Assembly (NCBI GenBank): GCA_028580875.1
Contig: JAJSDS010000004.1
Location: 1 to 44,322 of the forward strand
DNA: 44,322 bases
Direction: 5' to 3'
Source of the DNA: Nitrosotalea sp.
GTDB lineage: Archaea > Thermoproteota > Nitrososphaeria > Nitrososphaerales > Nitrosopumilaceae
The notes under the pieces were generated by a model. The model ran no database searches and was not told the origin of the DNA. It saw only the letters and a program-made list of their open reading frames with translations. Both the position numbers and the translations under genes were made by a program. Shown here piece after piece: positions 33,655 to 40,898 of the stretch (within the stretch, counting starts at the first letter, position 1; every line of letters starts with the position of its first letter).

Positions 33655-34791
33655 ATGATGAAAACTAGTCTATTTCTTGGTTTGATTGTCATGTCTATTG
33701 TGTTTGCACCATTAACTACAAATCCGTCTGCACAGGCTGATACTATAAGCAGTCCTGTTCCTGTTCCAGGTAATCTCTTTCCTATTCCTATTCCTGGAAC
33801 TGTAGAGCCGATTCCAAGCATTCCAAACTTGGGTACTGTTCCAATCCCGCCTCCTCTGGGAGCTCTTTATTCTATAGATAAAACACAATCAGGTTTGGTG
33901 GCATATGATCCATTGAACAATGAAACTAAAACTCAACAAGAACTTTTGGCTAATCAACAATATTGGAAATACGGCGGAGATGCAATAACACGTAATGCAC
34001 CTTATGCATTTTCAAAGGACAATCAAGGCTTGCACATTGGTGTACAAGCTCCAGTAGATGGGTCTTGGGCTGGAGTTTATGCAGTTACTCCAAACACTAA
34101 CGCAATGCTATTCCACACAGTTGTAACAACACCACTTAGAGTACTACCGACATTGGCACAACCACAGTGGTATGAAAATGGAATGTATGTACAAACAGCA
34201 GGATCTCAAAATGTAAACTATATCACTTGCACCTCAGCAACAAGTCAGTGGGGAACCACTTGGGGGATAATTTCAACAATAGGAAATGTAAATCAGGCAA
34301 ATACATTCACTACGTTGTATCTTGATACCAGTGCAAACCAACCGCTCACACGAGACTGCACTATAATTACAAATGGTAGTAACTATCTCAAAGTATACTT
34401 AGATGGTGTAAAGGTGTATGAGAATAGTACGCTAAACCTACAGATGCCTGGTCCGTTCAATGTATTTGAGGAACCCCAGTCGTCTTATGCCGGTCAACTA
34501 CTGAACGGAACCTATGCTGATTATTATGCTACAACTAGTGAAAACGTCAAAGTAACTAACGCTCCTCTACTTGCTGCTACGGTAAAACTCGTGGACTCTA
34601 CCGGCAGGGTTCTTGCTAGTTCTCCAGTGGTATCTGGAACTGCAACCCTCCCTGTTGGACAGTATCACATGCCGCTTGCTGCATACGTCAAGGTGTATGA
34701 CTCAAACAACATACAACTTGCATCTACCTCAAGCCCTGTGAACATATTTGGAGGAGACGTCTACAAGGTCAACTCTATCCTAGGGCTGTAA
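33655..34791 (+). CDS. Secreted protein with surface module, copy 3
   Basis: A 378-residue protein with signal peptide (SLFLGLIVMSIVFAPLTT). The mature N-terminus has a Pro-rich stretch PVPVPGNLFPIPIPGT and PIPSIPNLGTVPIPPPLG, then the ~300-residue module seen in 1566 and 5781 (AYDPLNNETKTQQELLANQQYWKYGG, QGLHIGVQAP, NAMLFHTVV, LTRDCTIITNGSNYLKVYLDG, FGGDVYKV). The middle and C-terminal part is close to the copy at 5781 at the DNA level. The LbH protein at 34815 follows after 23 bases on the same strand. Confidence 0.87.
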   Translation: MMKTSLFLGLIVMSIVFAPLTTNPSAQADTISSPVPVPGNLFPIPIPGTVEPIPSIPNLGTVPIPPPLGALYSIDKTQSGLVAYDPLNNETKTQQELLANQQYWKYGGDAITRNAPYAFSKDNQGLHIGVQAPVDGSWAGVYAVTPNTNAMLFHTVVTTPLRVLPTLAQPQWYENGMYVQTAGSQNVNYITCTSATSQWGTTWGIISTIGNVNQANTFTTLYLDTSANQPLTRDCTIITNGSNYLKVYLDGVKVYENSTLNLQMPGPFNVFEEPQSSYAGQLLNGTYADYYATTSENVKVTNAPLLAATVKLVDSTGRVLASSPVVSGTATLPVGQYHMPLAAYVKVYDSNNIQLASTSSPVNIFGGDVYKVNSILGL

Positions 34792-34814
34792 TACTGTGAC
34801 AAACTGGTGGTATC

Positions 34815-35744
34815 ATGCTAAAAAATGAAACCATCAACAACCTTCACACAAGAAAGAAACAAACACTGGTTGTAGAAAACAGCACAAATTGGCTTGACAA
34901 TATCTTCTATGAAAAAGACGATTCTAAAATATCTCTGTTGAAAATAATGGGAAAACCATTGATTGTATATAATATTGAAAAATTACTCTTACAGTATGAC
35001 ATTGATCATATTGCACTACCTACAAACTTTTCTGGTATGTCTGACATGATACAAGATAATTTTCCCTTTATACAAATTGACGAAATACTGGATTATGATA
35101 AAACAAATTCATCTGATTCTGTTAAGATGCCGATAAACTCTGTTGTTACAAAACCAAAGGGGGCTGATAATTATACGATACAAAAAATTGTCTATCCTTG
35201 GGACATTCTAAAAATTATGCACAATGTTCTCAATGCAGATGTTACATCAACTAGTGTCTCAAATAACTCGTCTATTGCCGAGTCTGCAATAGTAAAAGGT
35301 CCATGTGTCATAGAAGATGGTGTATCAGTAGATGACTTTGTAAAGATAATTGGCCCAATATACATAGGAAAAAACGCAAAAATCGGCACAGGAAGCCTTG
35401 TTAGGCACTCTATGATGGGCAGTGATACTACAATTGGCTTTAACTGCGAGATTGCCAGGTCCTTTTTCATGGGGGATACCAGGGTTGCACACCTTGATGT
35501 TGTTCTTGATAGTGTGATTGGCCAGAATTGCTGGCTTGGGGGCTTTGTGGGAACAACAAATGTGCTGCTCAACAAGGAAATAATTCGGTACAAACTAGAC
35601 GGTGTGCTTGTTTCAACTGCATTAGATCAACTTGGTTCTGTGATTGGGTATAATTGCGCCATTGGTGCAGGAACCGTGATTCTTCCTGGACGTTTTGTGC
35701 CTCCAAACTCTACGGTACAAGCAGGAACCGTATTCTCAAAATAA
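34815..35744 (+). CDS. GlmU/sugar-nucleotidyltransferase-like protein with left-handed beta-helix
   Basis: A 309-residue cytoplasmic protein. The C-terminal ~170 residues are left-handed beta-helix hexapeptides (SSIAESAIVKGPCVIEDGVSVDD, IYIGKNAKIGTGSLVRHSMMGSDTTIGFNCEI, AIGAGTVILPG), close to the acetyltransferase-like tail of archaeal GlmU-type enzymes. The N-terminal half has only traces of a nucleotidyltransferase fold (SLLKIMGKPLIVYNIEKLL) and lacks the GxGTRxxP motif, so nucleotidyl transfer is doubtful. It may be a stand-alone sugar acyltransferase or regulator. It follows the surface-module gene closely, so the pair may be one transcript. Confidence 0.75.
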   Translation: MLKNETINNLHTRKKQTLVVENSTNWLDNIFYEKDDSKISLLKIMGKPLIVYNIEKLLLQYDIDHIALPTNFSGMSDMIQDNFPFIQIDEILDYDKTNSSDSVKMPINSVVTKPKGADNYTIQKIVYPWDILKIMHNVLNADVTSTSVSNNSSIAESAIVKGPCVIEDGVSVDDFVKIIGPIYIGKNAKIGTGSLVRHSMMGSDTTIGFNCEIARSFFMGDTRVAHLDVVLDSVIGQNCWLGGFVGTTNVLLNKEIIRYKLDGVLVSTALDQLGSVIGYNCAIGAGTVILPGRFVPPNSTVQAGTVFSK

Positions 35745-35866
35745 CACTTTTTGTACCGGATTTTCTCTCATGTTAATTGTTATAAAATGTGATCCAATAA
35801 ACAGCGATCTACTAGAAGAATCTTCCATGGTAACTTAAGTAAATCAATGTAGTATGTACCGTAACG

Positions 35867-36187
35867 ATGCAATCGCAGAAAAATATTTTATTTTCTCAAG
35901 GCAATTGTGACAATGATGCTGCAAAGCTTGCACTGGTGTCAGTATCTATAGAAAGCTCACTTCTTGGACATGATATACAATCCTATGAAAAAGTTACCAA
36001 GATGTTAGAAACAAAGTATGGATGTCTTGTCTATGACTGCTACGACCATCCGGATTATCTAAACGAGATACTAAAGACATTGCCTAATGACTCGTATTAC
36101 CATATAGTTGAATCAATAAAAAAGGGACTAGGTGAGTTTGCCTACCTTGATGGTATATCTGAATTTCTCGGTGAGCTGAGAAAATAA
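35867..36187 (+). CDS. Helical protein with YDCYDHPDY motif, paralog 2
   Basis: A 106-residue helical protein sharing the motif C-L-V-Y-D-C-Y-D-H-P-D-Y with the gene at 4879. The N-terminus is short and polar; three to four amphipathic helices follow. The strict YDCY.HP core suggests a metal or ligand site. The family looks restricted to this archaeal group, possibly the NitrOD type; unproven. Confidence 0.68.
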   Translation: MQSQKNILFSQGNCDNDAAKLALVSVSIESSLLGHDIQSYEKVTKMLETKYGCLVYDCYDHPDYLNEILKTLPNDSYYHIVESIKKGLGEFAYLDGISEFLGELRK

Positions 36188-36292
36188 GGCAAAAAATGTT
36201 TTACTGGTTCTGTAATGATAAACCAGATTAATTTTATCTCTAAAATGATGAGTTTGATAAAAGGAAAAATGTAGGACTGTTAGTCCAATTTT

Positions 36293-37153
36293 TTATTTAC
36301 GTCTTGCTGTAGACCAGATTCCAACACCACTCATGATTGCAACTATGACAATTCCTGCAATCCATGCAGATGTTTGAGCATCAGATGGTGCGGGTGTGGT
36401 ATTTACCACCGGTGCGCTGACATATTGCGTATTGGTTGGTGTCGTTGGTTGAGCGCTTGTTTCTGTTGGGCTGTTATTTGATTGACTTTGAGCTACACTA
36501 GCTGATCCAGTGTTTGCTGTTGTATTGCTTGGTTGACCTACAGTCATATTCTCTACTCCGGTGTGCATTGCATTATCACTTGACTGACTTACTGTCACAT
36601 TCATTGAACCAGTTTGCACTGGAGTGTTGGTTGACTGGGTCATATTCATTGATCCAGTCTGAGACATGTTACCTGATTGACCTGTAGTCATGTTCATTGA
36701 TCCTGCTTGCATTGAACCGCTTGACTGGGTGCTAGATGCAGCAGTACCTGCAACAATCACTTGGCCTGTCATCCATGGGTGGACAGAGCAAAAGTAATCG
36801 AATGTTCCGGCATTTGCAAAAGTAAATTGGTAAGTACTACCGGGCTTGATCAAGTTTCCACTATCAAATACCGTTCCGGTTGTTTCATCTGATGCTTTAC
36901 CGCTTGTCACATAATGACTTACAGTATCAGTATTCTTCCAAGTTACTGTTGTTCCTGGTGCAACAGTCAATGGATTTGGAGCAAAGCAATTGTTTGTTGT
37001 AACACAGGCTGCGCTTGCGCTTGCGCCTGCACCTGATGTCATATCAATTTCATTTGCTGTTTGTCCAAATGCTGGTGCTACACTCAAGATAGCAACTAGA
37101 GCCAAGAGACCAAATAATGCGCCAAATGGTTTTGACTTCATCATCTGACCCAC
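36293..37153 (-). CDS. Membrane-anchored plastocyanin-like blue copper protein with Met-rich stalk
   Basis: A 286-residue protein with signal peptide (LFGLLALVAILSVAPAFG). The cupredoxin domain (~50-135) has the type-1 copper ligands H80 (VSHYVTSG), C122, H125 and M128 (CSVHPWM). A ~120-residue Ser/Thr/Gln/Asn stalk follows with repeated GSMNMT and related units rich in Met. It ends in a C-terminal membrane helix (SAWIAGIVIVAIMSGVGIW) and the basic ARRK tail. Likely an outward-facing electron carrier, in line with the copper-based respiratory chain of ammonia oxidisers. The Met-rich stalk could bind copper itself. An inverted repeat lies in its leader. Confidence 0.88.
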   Translation of the reverse strand: MGQMMKSKPFGALFGLLALVAILSVAPAFGQTANEIDMTSGAGASASAACVTTNNCFAPNPLTVAPGTTVTWKNTDTVSHYVTSGKASDETTGTVFDSGNLIKPGSTYQFTFANAGTFDYFCSVHPWMTGQVIVAGTAASSTQSSGSMQAGSMNMTTGQSGNMSQTGSMNMTQSTNTPVQTGSMNVTVSQSSDNAMHTGVENMTVGQPSNTTANTGSASVAQSQSNNSPTETSAQPTTPTNTQYVSAPVVNTTPAPSDAQTSAWIAGIVIVAIMSGVGIWSTARRK

Positions 37154-37176
37154 TTTGAATCTGTTAATAAACCATA

Positions 37177-37205
37177 ATTCCCAAGACTGTGACCATTGTG
37201 GGAAT
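37177..37205. promoter_or_regulatory. Inverted repeat ATTCCCA-N15-TGGGAAT in the leader of the blue copper gene
   Basis: Two perfect 7-bp arms separated by 15 nt lie 24-52 nt upstream of the ATG at 37153. A TATA-like TTTTTATATA lies beyond it (minus strand, ~37219-37232), which puts the repeat in the transcribed leader. It could form a stem-loop or a dimer binding site. Confidence 0.45.
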
Positions 37206-37260
37206 CAAAAATGTCTTCTAGATGTATATAAAAATTGGAAAAACAATCTGCCAGTGCAAA

Positions 37261-38142
37261 TTATGGCACTGGTAGTTTTATTGTAGTGGGAGAGATCACA
37301 ATGGGCCCTATCTTTATTGAATCAAACAGAGGTGTGGTGGCAGTTGCTGTGTCTGACGGAGCACTAGTTCCAATTGCATTAATTGCTGACACACGATAAG
37401 TGTAGGTTGTATCTGGAGCAAGTCTTGTGTTAGAATAAGTTGTTGCAGCGCTGCCTGTGTTTGCTGATATGGTACTCCATGTAGAGCCACCATCAGTTGA
37501 TCTTTCAATCTTGTATCCTGTTATTGCAGAGCCACCATCATTTCCTGCAGTCCAGGATAAGTTGATTCTTGAATGTGACATTGCTGTTGCAAAAAGACCT
37601 GTTGGTGCACTTGGCACACTGGGGCCACTTGCGGGGTTGGTCCACTGGACAAAATATGATCCACCTCCTGCTACAAGTGTACTCCATGTTACTGTCTGTG
37701 TAACCTCTGGTGCAATATTTGCTGGATGTCCCTCTGTTAATGTCACCGTGATGTCTTTGTCCGGTCCTGCTCCGTCAACACATGTGCCTAACTGATATCC
37801 TGGAGCGCTTGTATCGTACCATGTGGTTCCATCAAGTGTATTATTTTGGGAGCTTGTACTTGGTGTATGAATTGTCAGCGTTACATCATATGTCTTGTCA
37901 TTGTCCATCTGAATTGTAAGACCAGGATTTGCTATTGGATCATATGTATTTCCTCCAACTGTTACCTGAATTGAAGTGATAGCACCATCGTATCTGTTGT
38001 TACATGTACTTGGTGCCTGTCCCATGGCAAATGCTTCGTTTACTAGAACTCCTGTGGATGCTAGTAAAATCAAAGCAAAAACTGTGGAAAAAAAATACGT
38101 TCCACGGCCATTTGTGATATTTTTTCCAATTTTATTTGTCAT
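37261..38142 (-). CDS. Secreted protein with one FN3 domain and a Cys-bearing N-domain
   Basis: The ATG at 38142 is preferred to the track start because it gives a standard signal peptide ([25 protein letters not shown]). The 293-residue product has an N-terminal ~160-residue beta domain with two Cys ([20 protein letters not shown]). One FN3 domain (~185-278) follows, with [23 protein letters not shown] and the shared [15 protein letters not shown] linker, and a short hydrophobic end. The FN3 part belongs to the same exchanging family as 3, 5781 and 25593. Extracellular; ligand unknown. Confidence 0.78.
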   Translation of the reverse strand: MTNKIGKNITNGRGTYFFSTVFALILLASTGVLVNEAFAMGQAPSTCNNRYDGAITSIQVTVGGNTYDPIANPGLTIQMDNDKTYDVTLTIHTPSTSSQNNTLDGTTWYDTSAPGYQLGTCVDGAGPDKDITVTLTEGHPANIAPEVTQTVTWSTLVAGGGSYFVQWTNPASGPSVPSAPTGLFATAMSHSRINLSWTAGNDGGSAITGYKIERSTDGGSTWSTISANTGSAATTYSNTRLAPDTTYTYRVSAINAIGTSAPSDTATATTPLFDSIKIGPIVISPTTIKLPVP

Positions 38143-38273
38143 TAAAATTTTTAGTACTACATTACATATCTGGATATGCACCCAATCTTCTATATGATAA
38201 ATACATGCAAGATCCTGAATTTTTTTAAATCGTACCGATGAATAAAATACTGGCAAGATTATGTCTGTAATAT

Positions 38274-38507
38274 ATGGGCATCAGAACTGTCTCTGACTAT
38301 GTGAAATTCTATGTGGGCTTGAATATGCAGGACAGCATTAGCCTCTCAAATTTTGCGTACAATGAGAAACTGGTGCTAAAAAACAAGACTGCTGCTGGAA
38401 AGATGACAAAAGAATTGATCCAGCAAAGCCTGGCTCTACTTGATGAACTCCTAGGAGAAATACACAATATTGGTGAGCAGGCTGTTATGGAAAAATATGC
38501 AAAGTGA
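38274..38507 (+). CDS. Small helical hypothetical protein
   Basis: A 77-residue cytoplasmic protein, mostly helical, opening [16 protein letters not shown] and ending with a Leu-rich helix ([19 protein letters not shown]). No motif is recognised. It lies divergently next to the FN3 gene at 37261, ~130 bases apart. Confidence 0.5.
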   Translation: MGIRTVSDYVKFYVGLNMQDSISLSNFAYNEKLVLKNKTAAGKMTKELIQQSLALLDELLGEIHNIGEQAVMEKYAK

Positions 38508-38594
38508 GAGTTTTCCTATAAATTTTATATCATATTCTGTTGCTAGCAACGCTCAACAGATATCCGTATATCTAAGATTCACGTATTATACCCC

Positions 38595-38825
38595 ATGTCT
38601 TCATACACAGGTTCGTATGAGAAAACAAGAAAACGACATGATGAATATCTGCCCATCGCAGTAGCATTGATGCTTGCATCCTGCCTGGTGACAATATTTG
38701 TAATCAGTCCACAAAGTGGAGGATATGGTGGAGGTACAAACCAACTGGCATTTTGGGAAGCAGCTGGCGTGATATGGGCTGGAGTGCTAATAGGATACAT
38801 AGCACTAATCTTCAGAGCAGTGTAA
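38595..38825 (+). CDS. Small two-helix membrane protein
   Basis: A 76-residue protein with a basic N-terminus and two membrane helices (YLPIAVALMLASCLVTIFVI and AAGVIWAGVLIGYIALIF) separated by the Gly-rich loop SPQSGGYGGG. It is a typical small thaumarchaeal membrane protein with no recognised domain. Confidence 0.6.
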   Translation: MSSYTGSYEKTRKRHDEYLPIAVALMLASCLVTIFVISPQSGGYGGGTNQLAFWEAAGVIWAGVLIGYIALIFRAV

Positions 38826-38929
38826 AATAACAACCAGTGACCAAAGTAATACTGCCAGTGAGGACTGTACATTTTTTGAAAACAAGTTGCATATGCATAA
38901 AACTATTTTTTAAAAAAATTAAAAAAAAT

Positions 38930-39061
38930 TTACGATACGAGCTGTCTTCCACACTTGGAACATTTTACATGAAACATTTCCATGTACACTTGTTGCTTTG
39001 TGTCAACTTCGATACATTGTTTCCCACCTTCTTTGCATAGGTGACAAAATTCTTGTTTCAT
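38930..39061 (-). CDS. 43-residue zinc-ribbon protein (not in ORF track)
   Basis: Minus strand from ATG 39061 to TAA at 38930: MKQEFCHLCKEGGKQCIEVD...FHVKCSKCGRQLVS. Two CxxC pairs (CHLC, CSKC) plus an extra Cys fit a rubredoxin-like zinc ribbon. It is followed by an A/T-rich poly-T-like run typical of a terminator. Cys spacing supports a real gene. Confidence 0.6.
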   Translation of the reverse strand: MKQEFCHLCKEGGKQCIEVDTKQQVYMEMFHVKCSKCGRQLVS

Positions 39062-39227
39062 GCAATATTATGGCATTTCAAAGATATAAGATTGGAGCAA
39101 AAAAGTTTAGTACTGGAGGTTTTTGCAAGATGGAATTTCATTGGCAAAAAACCATGAAATGATGTTTCTGACAAGTAAAACATTTATCAATAAAAACATG
39201 TGACTAGAATCAAGAGAACTGGAAACC

Positions 39228-39506
39228 TTGTGGAAACCGCATAATTCACTTAAAATCAAAACCGTGATTCTCATAGCCCTGTCCGTATCGTTTGTACCTA
39301 TATCGTATTTTTGGTATGATGCATTGTCTGGGCTTGATTGCAAGCAATATGACCAAAACCATATCATAGACCCCGGCAAGCACAGTGCGTGTATGTCTAC
39401 TAATGACACACACTGGATGATATTTTTTGGTGTCAACGCCATGGTGTATGGAATGCCGCTGGCATTGATTCTAAAGTCTGCCAGAAATAGATCAGAATAC
39501 CTTTGA
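39228..39506 (+). CDS. Small two-helix membrane protein
   Basis: A 92-residue protein from TTG. Two membrane helices (TVILIALSVSFVPISYFWY and WMIFFGVNAMVYGMPLALIL) flank an outer loop with two Cys (GLDCKQYDQ, HSACMSTND) that could form a disulfide. The N-terminus is basic. No family recognised. Confidence 0.55.
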   Translation: MWKPHNSLKIKTVILIALSVSFVPISYFWYDALSGLDCKQYDQNHIIDPGKHSACMSTNDTHWMIFFGVNAMVYGMPLALILKSARNRSEYL

Positions 39507-39575
39507 TTGATGATTAATTATTGGTAAGCTCTGGTTAAACCAATTCTGTTAAATCAATAACACGAAGATTGCCTC

Positions 39576-39776
39576 ATGTTGTCTCCTAGGATAATTATCA
39601 ATATCAGCGGCAATGACTATTCTGATTTTCTAGCCGAGTGTGATTTACAGAATCTCACCCCCGAAGAAAAAATCCGTGAGATAATCACTTGCTATGTAAT
39701 ATTGAGGAGAAATAGGCGAAAACTCCCTCAAAAGATCCTGGATCCATTCCTAGATGCAAAAAAGAAAAATGCCTGA
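39576..39776 (+). CDS. Small charged hypothetical protein
   Basis: A 66-residue cytoplasmic protein from ATG: MLSPRIIINISGNDYSDFLAECD then a basic helical half (RRNRRKLPQKILDPFLDAKKKNA). The layout suggests a small nucleic-acid-binding or adaptor protein, but no motif is recognised. Confidence 0.5.
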   Translation: MLSPRIIINISGNDYSDFLAECDLQNLTPEEKIREIITCYVILRRNRRKLPQKILDPFLDAKKKNA

Positions 39777-39819
39777 ATACTAGCTGGAATCCAATTTCTA
39801 ACAGATCAGTCTGTATTGT

Positions 39820-40110
39820 TTATAGTTTGTCGCTAAAGTGTCCTGTGAACTTGTCAACATTGTCTTGGACCGATGTTGATTTTTTGTCCTGTTTGTTTCC
39901 AGACTTGTGAATGCGATTGAACATCTTTTTTTCGTGTTCTTTTCTTGCATGGTGTAACCTGTCTGCCTCATGGATGAACTCCTTTCCACATTCTGTGCAT
40001 TTGACTATTTCATGATGATGTTCATGACGTGCATGGCTTATCAGATCTTCATATTTTGGAAACTTTGACTCACACTTGTCACATTTGAATTTTTTTGAAA
40101 AAAGATTCAT
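39820..40110 (-). CDS. C2H2 zinc-finger protein
   Basis: The track start (40182) reads into a hydrophobic stretch that looks like non-coding DNA; the ATG at 40110 starts the conserved part (96 residues). Two fingers are clear: CDKCESKFPKYEDLISHARHEHHH and CTECGKEFIHEADRLHHARKEH, both with Cys-x2-Cys...His-x3/4-His. A charged tail follows. C2H2 fingers are rarer in archaea than in eukaryotes but occur in this group. It may bind DNA or RNA. It is ~90 bases downstream of the candidate RNA. Confidence 0.75.
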   Translation of the reverse strand: MNLFSKKFKCDKCESKFPKYEDLISHARHEHHHEIVKCTECGKEFIHEADRLHHARKEHEKKMFNRIHKSGNKQDKKSTSVQDNVDKFTGHFSDKL

Positions 40111-40198
40111 GTTAGTTTTGGGTTGCATTGCAGAGATAAGAATGTTCCATATCTTGAGAAAAAAATAATTTATAGTTACCACTGTCGGTAGGTGAATT

Positions 40199-40317
40199 AA
40201 AAAAAGTGTCTCTATGCCTATTTGTAAATGATAAACATAGAGGGAGCGATGATATTGTTTAGCCGATTAAATTGGGCTAGGTCCTGCAATCGCTCGGGAG
40301 TAATCTCTGACACTTGA
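40199..40317 (-). ncRNA. Candidate structured small RNA, ~118 nt
   Basis: Read on the minus strand the segment has a closing stem AGTGTC/GACACT (40309-40314 with 40205-40210), a second perfect stem GAGCGAT/ATCGCTC (40289-40295 with 40244-40250), a third TAGCC/GGCTA (40275-40279 with 40260-40264) and a fourth TCTATG/CATAGA (40236-40241 with 40211-40216) stacked on the closing stem. It is followed by a run of T on that strand (40199-40205). A TATA-like TCTTTAAAAC (40338-40347) is ~26 nt before the 5' end. Stem, promoter and T-tract together argue for a real transcript. It does not look like a tRNA, 5S rRNA or C/D box RNA, so the class is unknown. No coding gene fits the stretch. Confidence 0.5.
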
Positions 40318-40337
40318 TTTTCGTGTATGTCATAATC

Positions 40338-40347
40338 AGTTTTAAAG
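40338..40347 (-). promoter_or_regulatory. TATA box for the candidate RNA
   Basis: TCTTTAAAAC on the minus strand, ~26 nt before the predicted 5' end near 40317. Confidence 0.4.
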
Positions 40348-40350
40348 ATT

Positions 40351-40500
40351 GAATCCAAATTATTCTAGCAATTGATCAATTATAGTTTAACATTGTTTGA
40401 TGGTGGATCTACTATGATGCTTATGTGATCTATAGATTCTATTCATTAAATGATCGGAATCTGGAATTAGTACTCTTTTGTTGTACCATGTGTTTTTGCT
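40351..40500. other. Non-coding gap
   Basis: About 150 A/T-rich bases between the RNA promoter and the TPR gene. I see no ORF longer than ~16 codons, no further promoter-like signal and no repeat. Together with the RNA it makes up the only gene gap over 300 bases in the window. Confidence 0.5.
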
Positions 40501-40749
40501 CTAATTGCCTAATGCTCTTTCGTAACATTGTGACGCTTCGGCATGTCTTTTTAGCTTGAACAAGGCTAATCCCTTGTAGCCTTCTGCTCTTTTTGATGTT
40601 GGGGATATCTCCAAAATCCTGTCATAGCACTGTAACGCCTCTTCATATCTTCCCATACACAAGAGAAGCTTACCCTCGTCGTACAATGCATTAATTGCTT
40701 CAGCAGAGACATTTGGTAGTTTTTTTGTCTCATGACTAGTGTCTTGCAA
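40501..40749 (-). CDS. Short TPR protein
   Basis: An 82-residue protein with two TPR units: YDEGKLLLCMGRYEEALQCYDRILEISP and AEGYKGLALFKLKRHAEASQCYERAL. The N-terminal ~15 residues are polar. There is no other domain. Likely a small protein-interaction adaptor. Confidence 0.75.
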   Translation of the reverse strand: MQDTSHETKKLPNVSAEAINALYDEGKLLLCMGRYEEALQCYDRILEISPTSKRAEGYKGLALFKLKRHAEASQCYERALGN

Positions 40750-40898
40750 ATCAGCTGTATATTGTCTGGATTATTTTTAAAGTCGTGGTAAGTTTCTTCT
40801 GGAACAATCTTGCACTTTTTTTTGCATTAAATGATTTGCGTGATTATGCCTGAATAGTCTTAGACATAGAACATTTTTCCAAACTGTTTTTATAGTAA

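Noticed and set aside
39070-39162. 30-codon plus-strand ORF (MAFQRYKIGAKK...)
   Set aside because: Too short, basic, no motif and no clear promoter; likely chance next to the zinc-ribbon gene.
40205-40314. The structured RNA as tRNA, 5S rRNA or C/D box RNA
   Set aside because: No T-loop GTTCRA, no 5S core, and box C/D-like strings are not placed near the ends.
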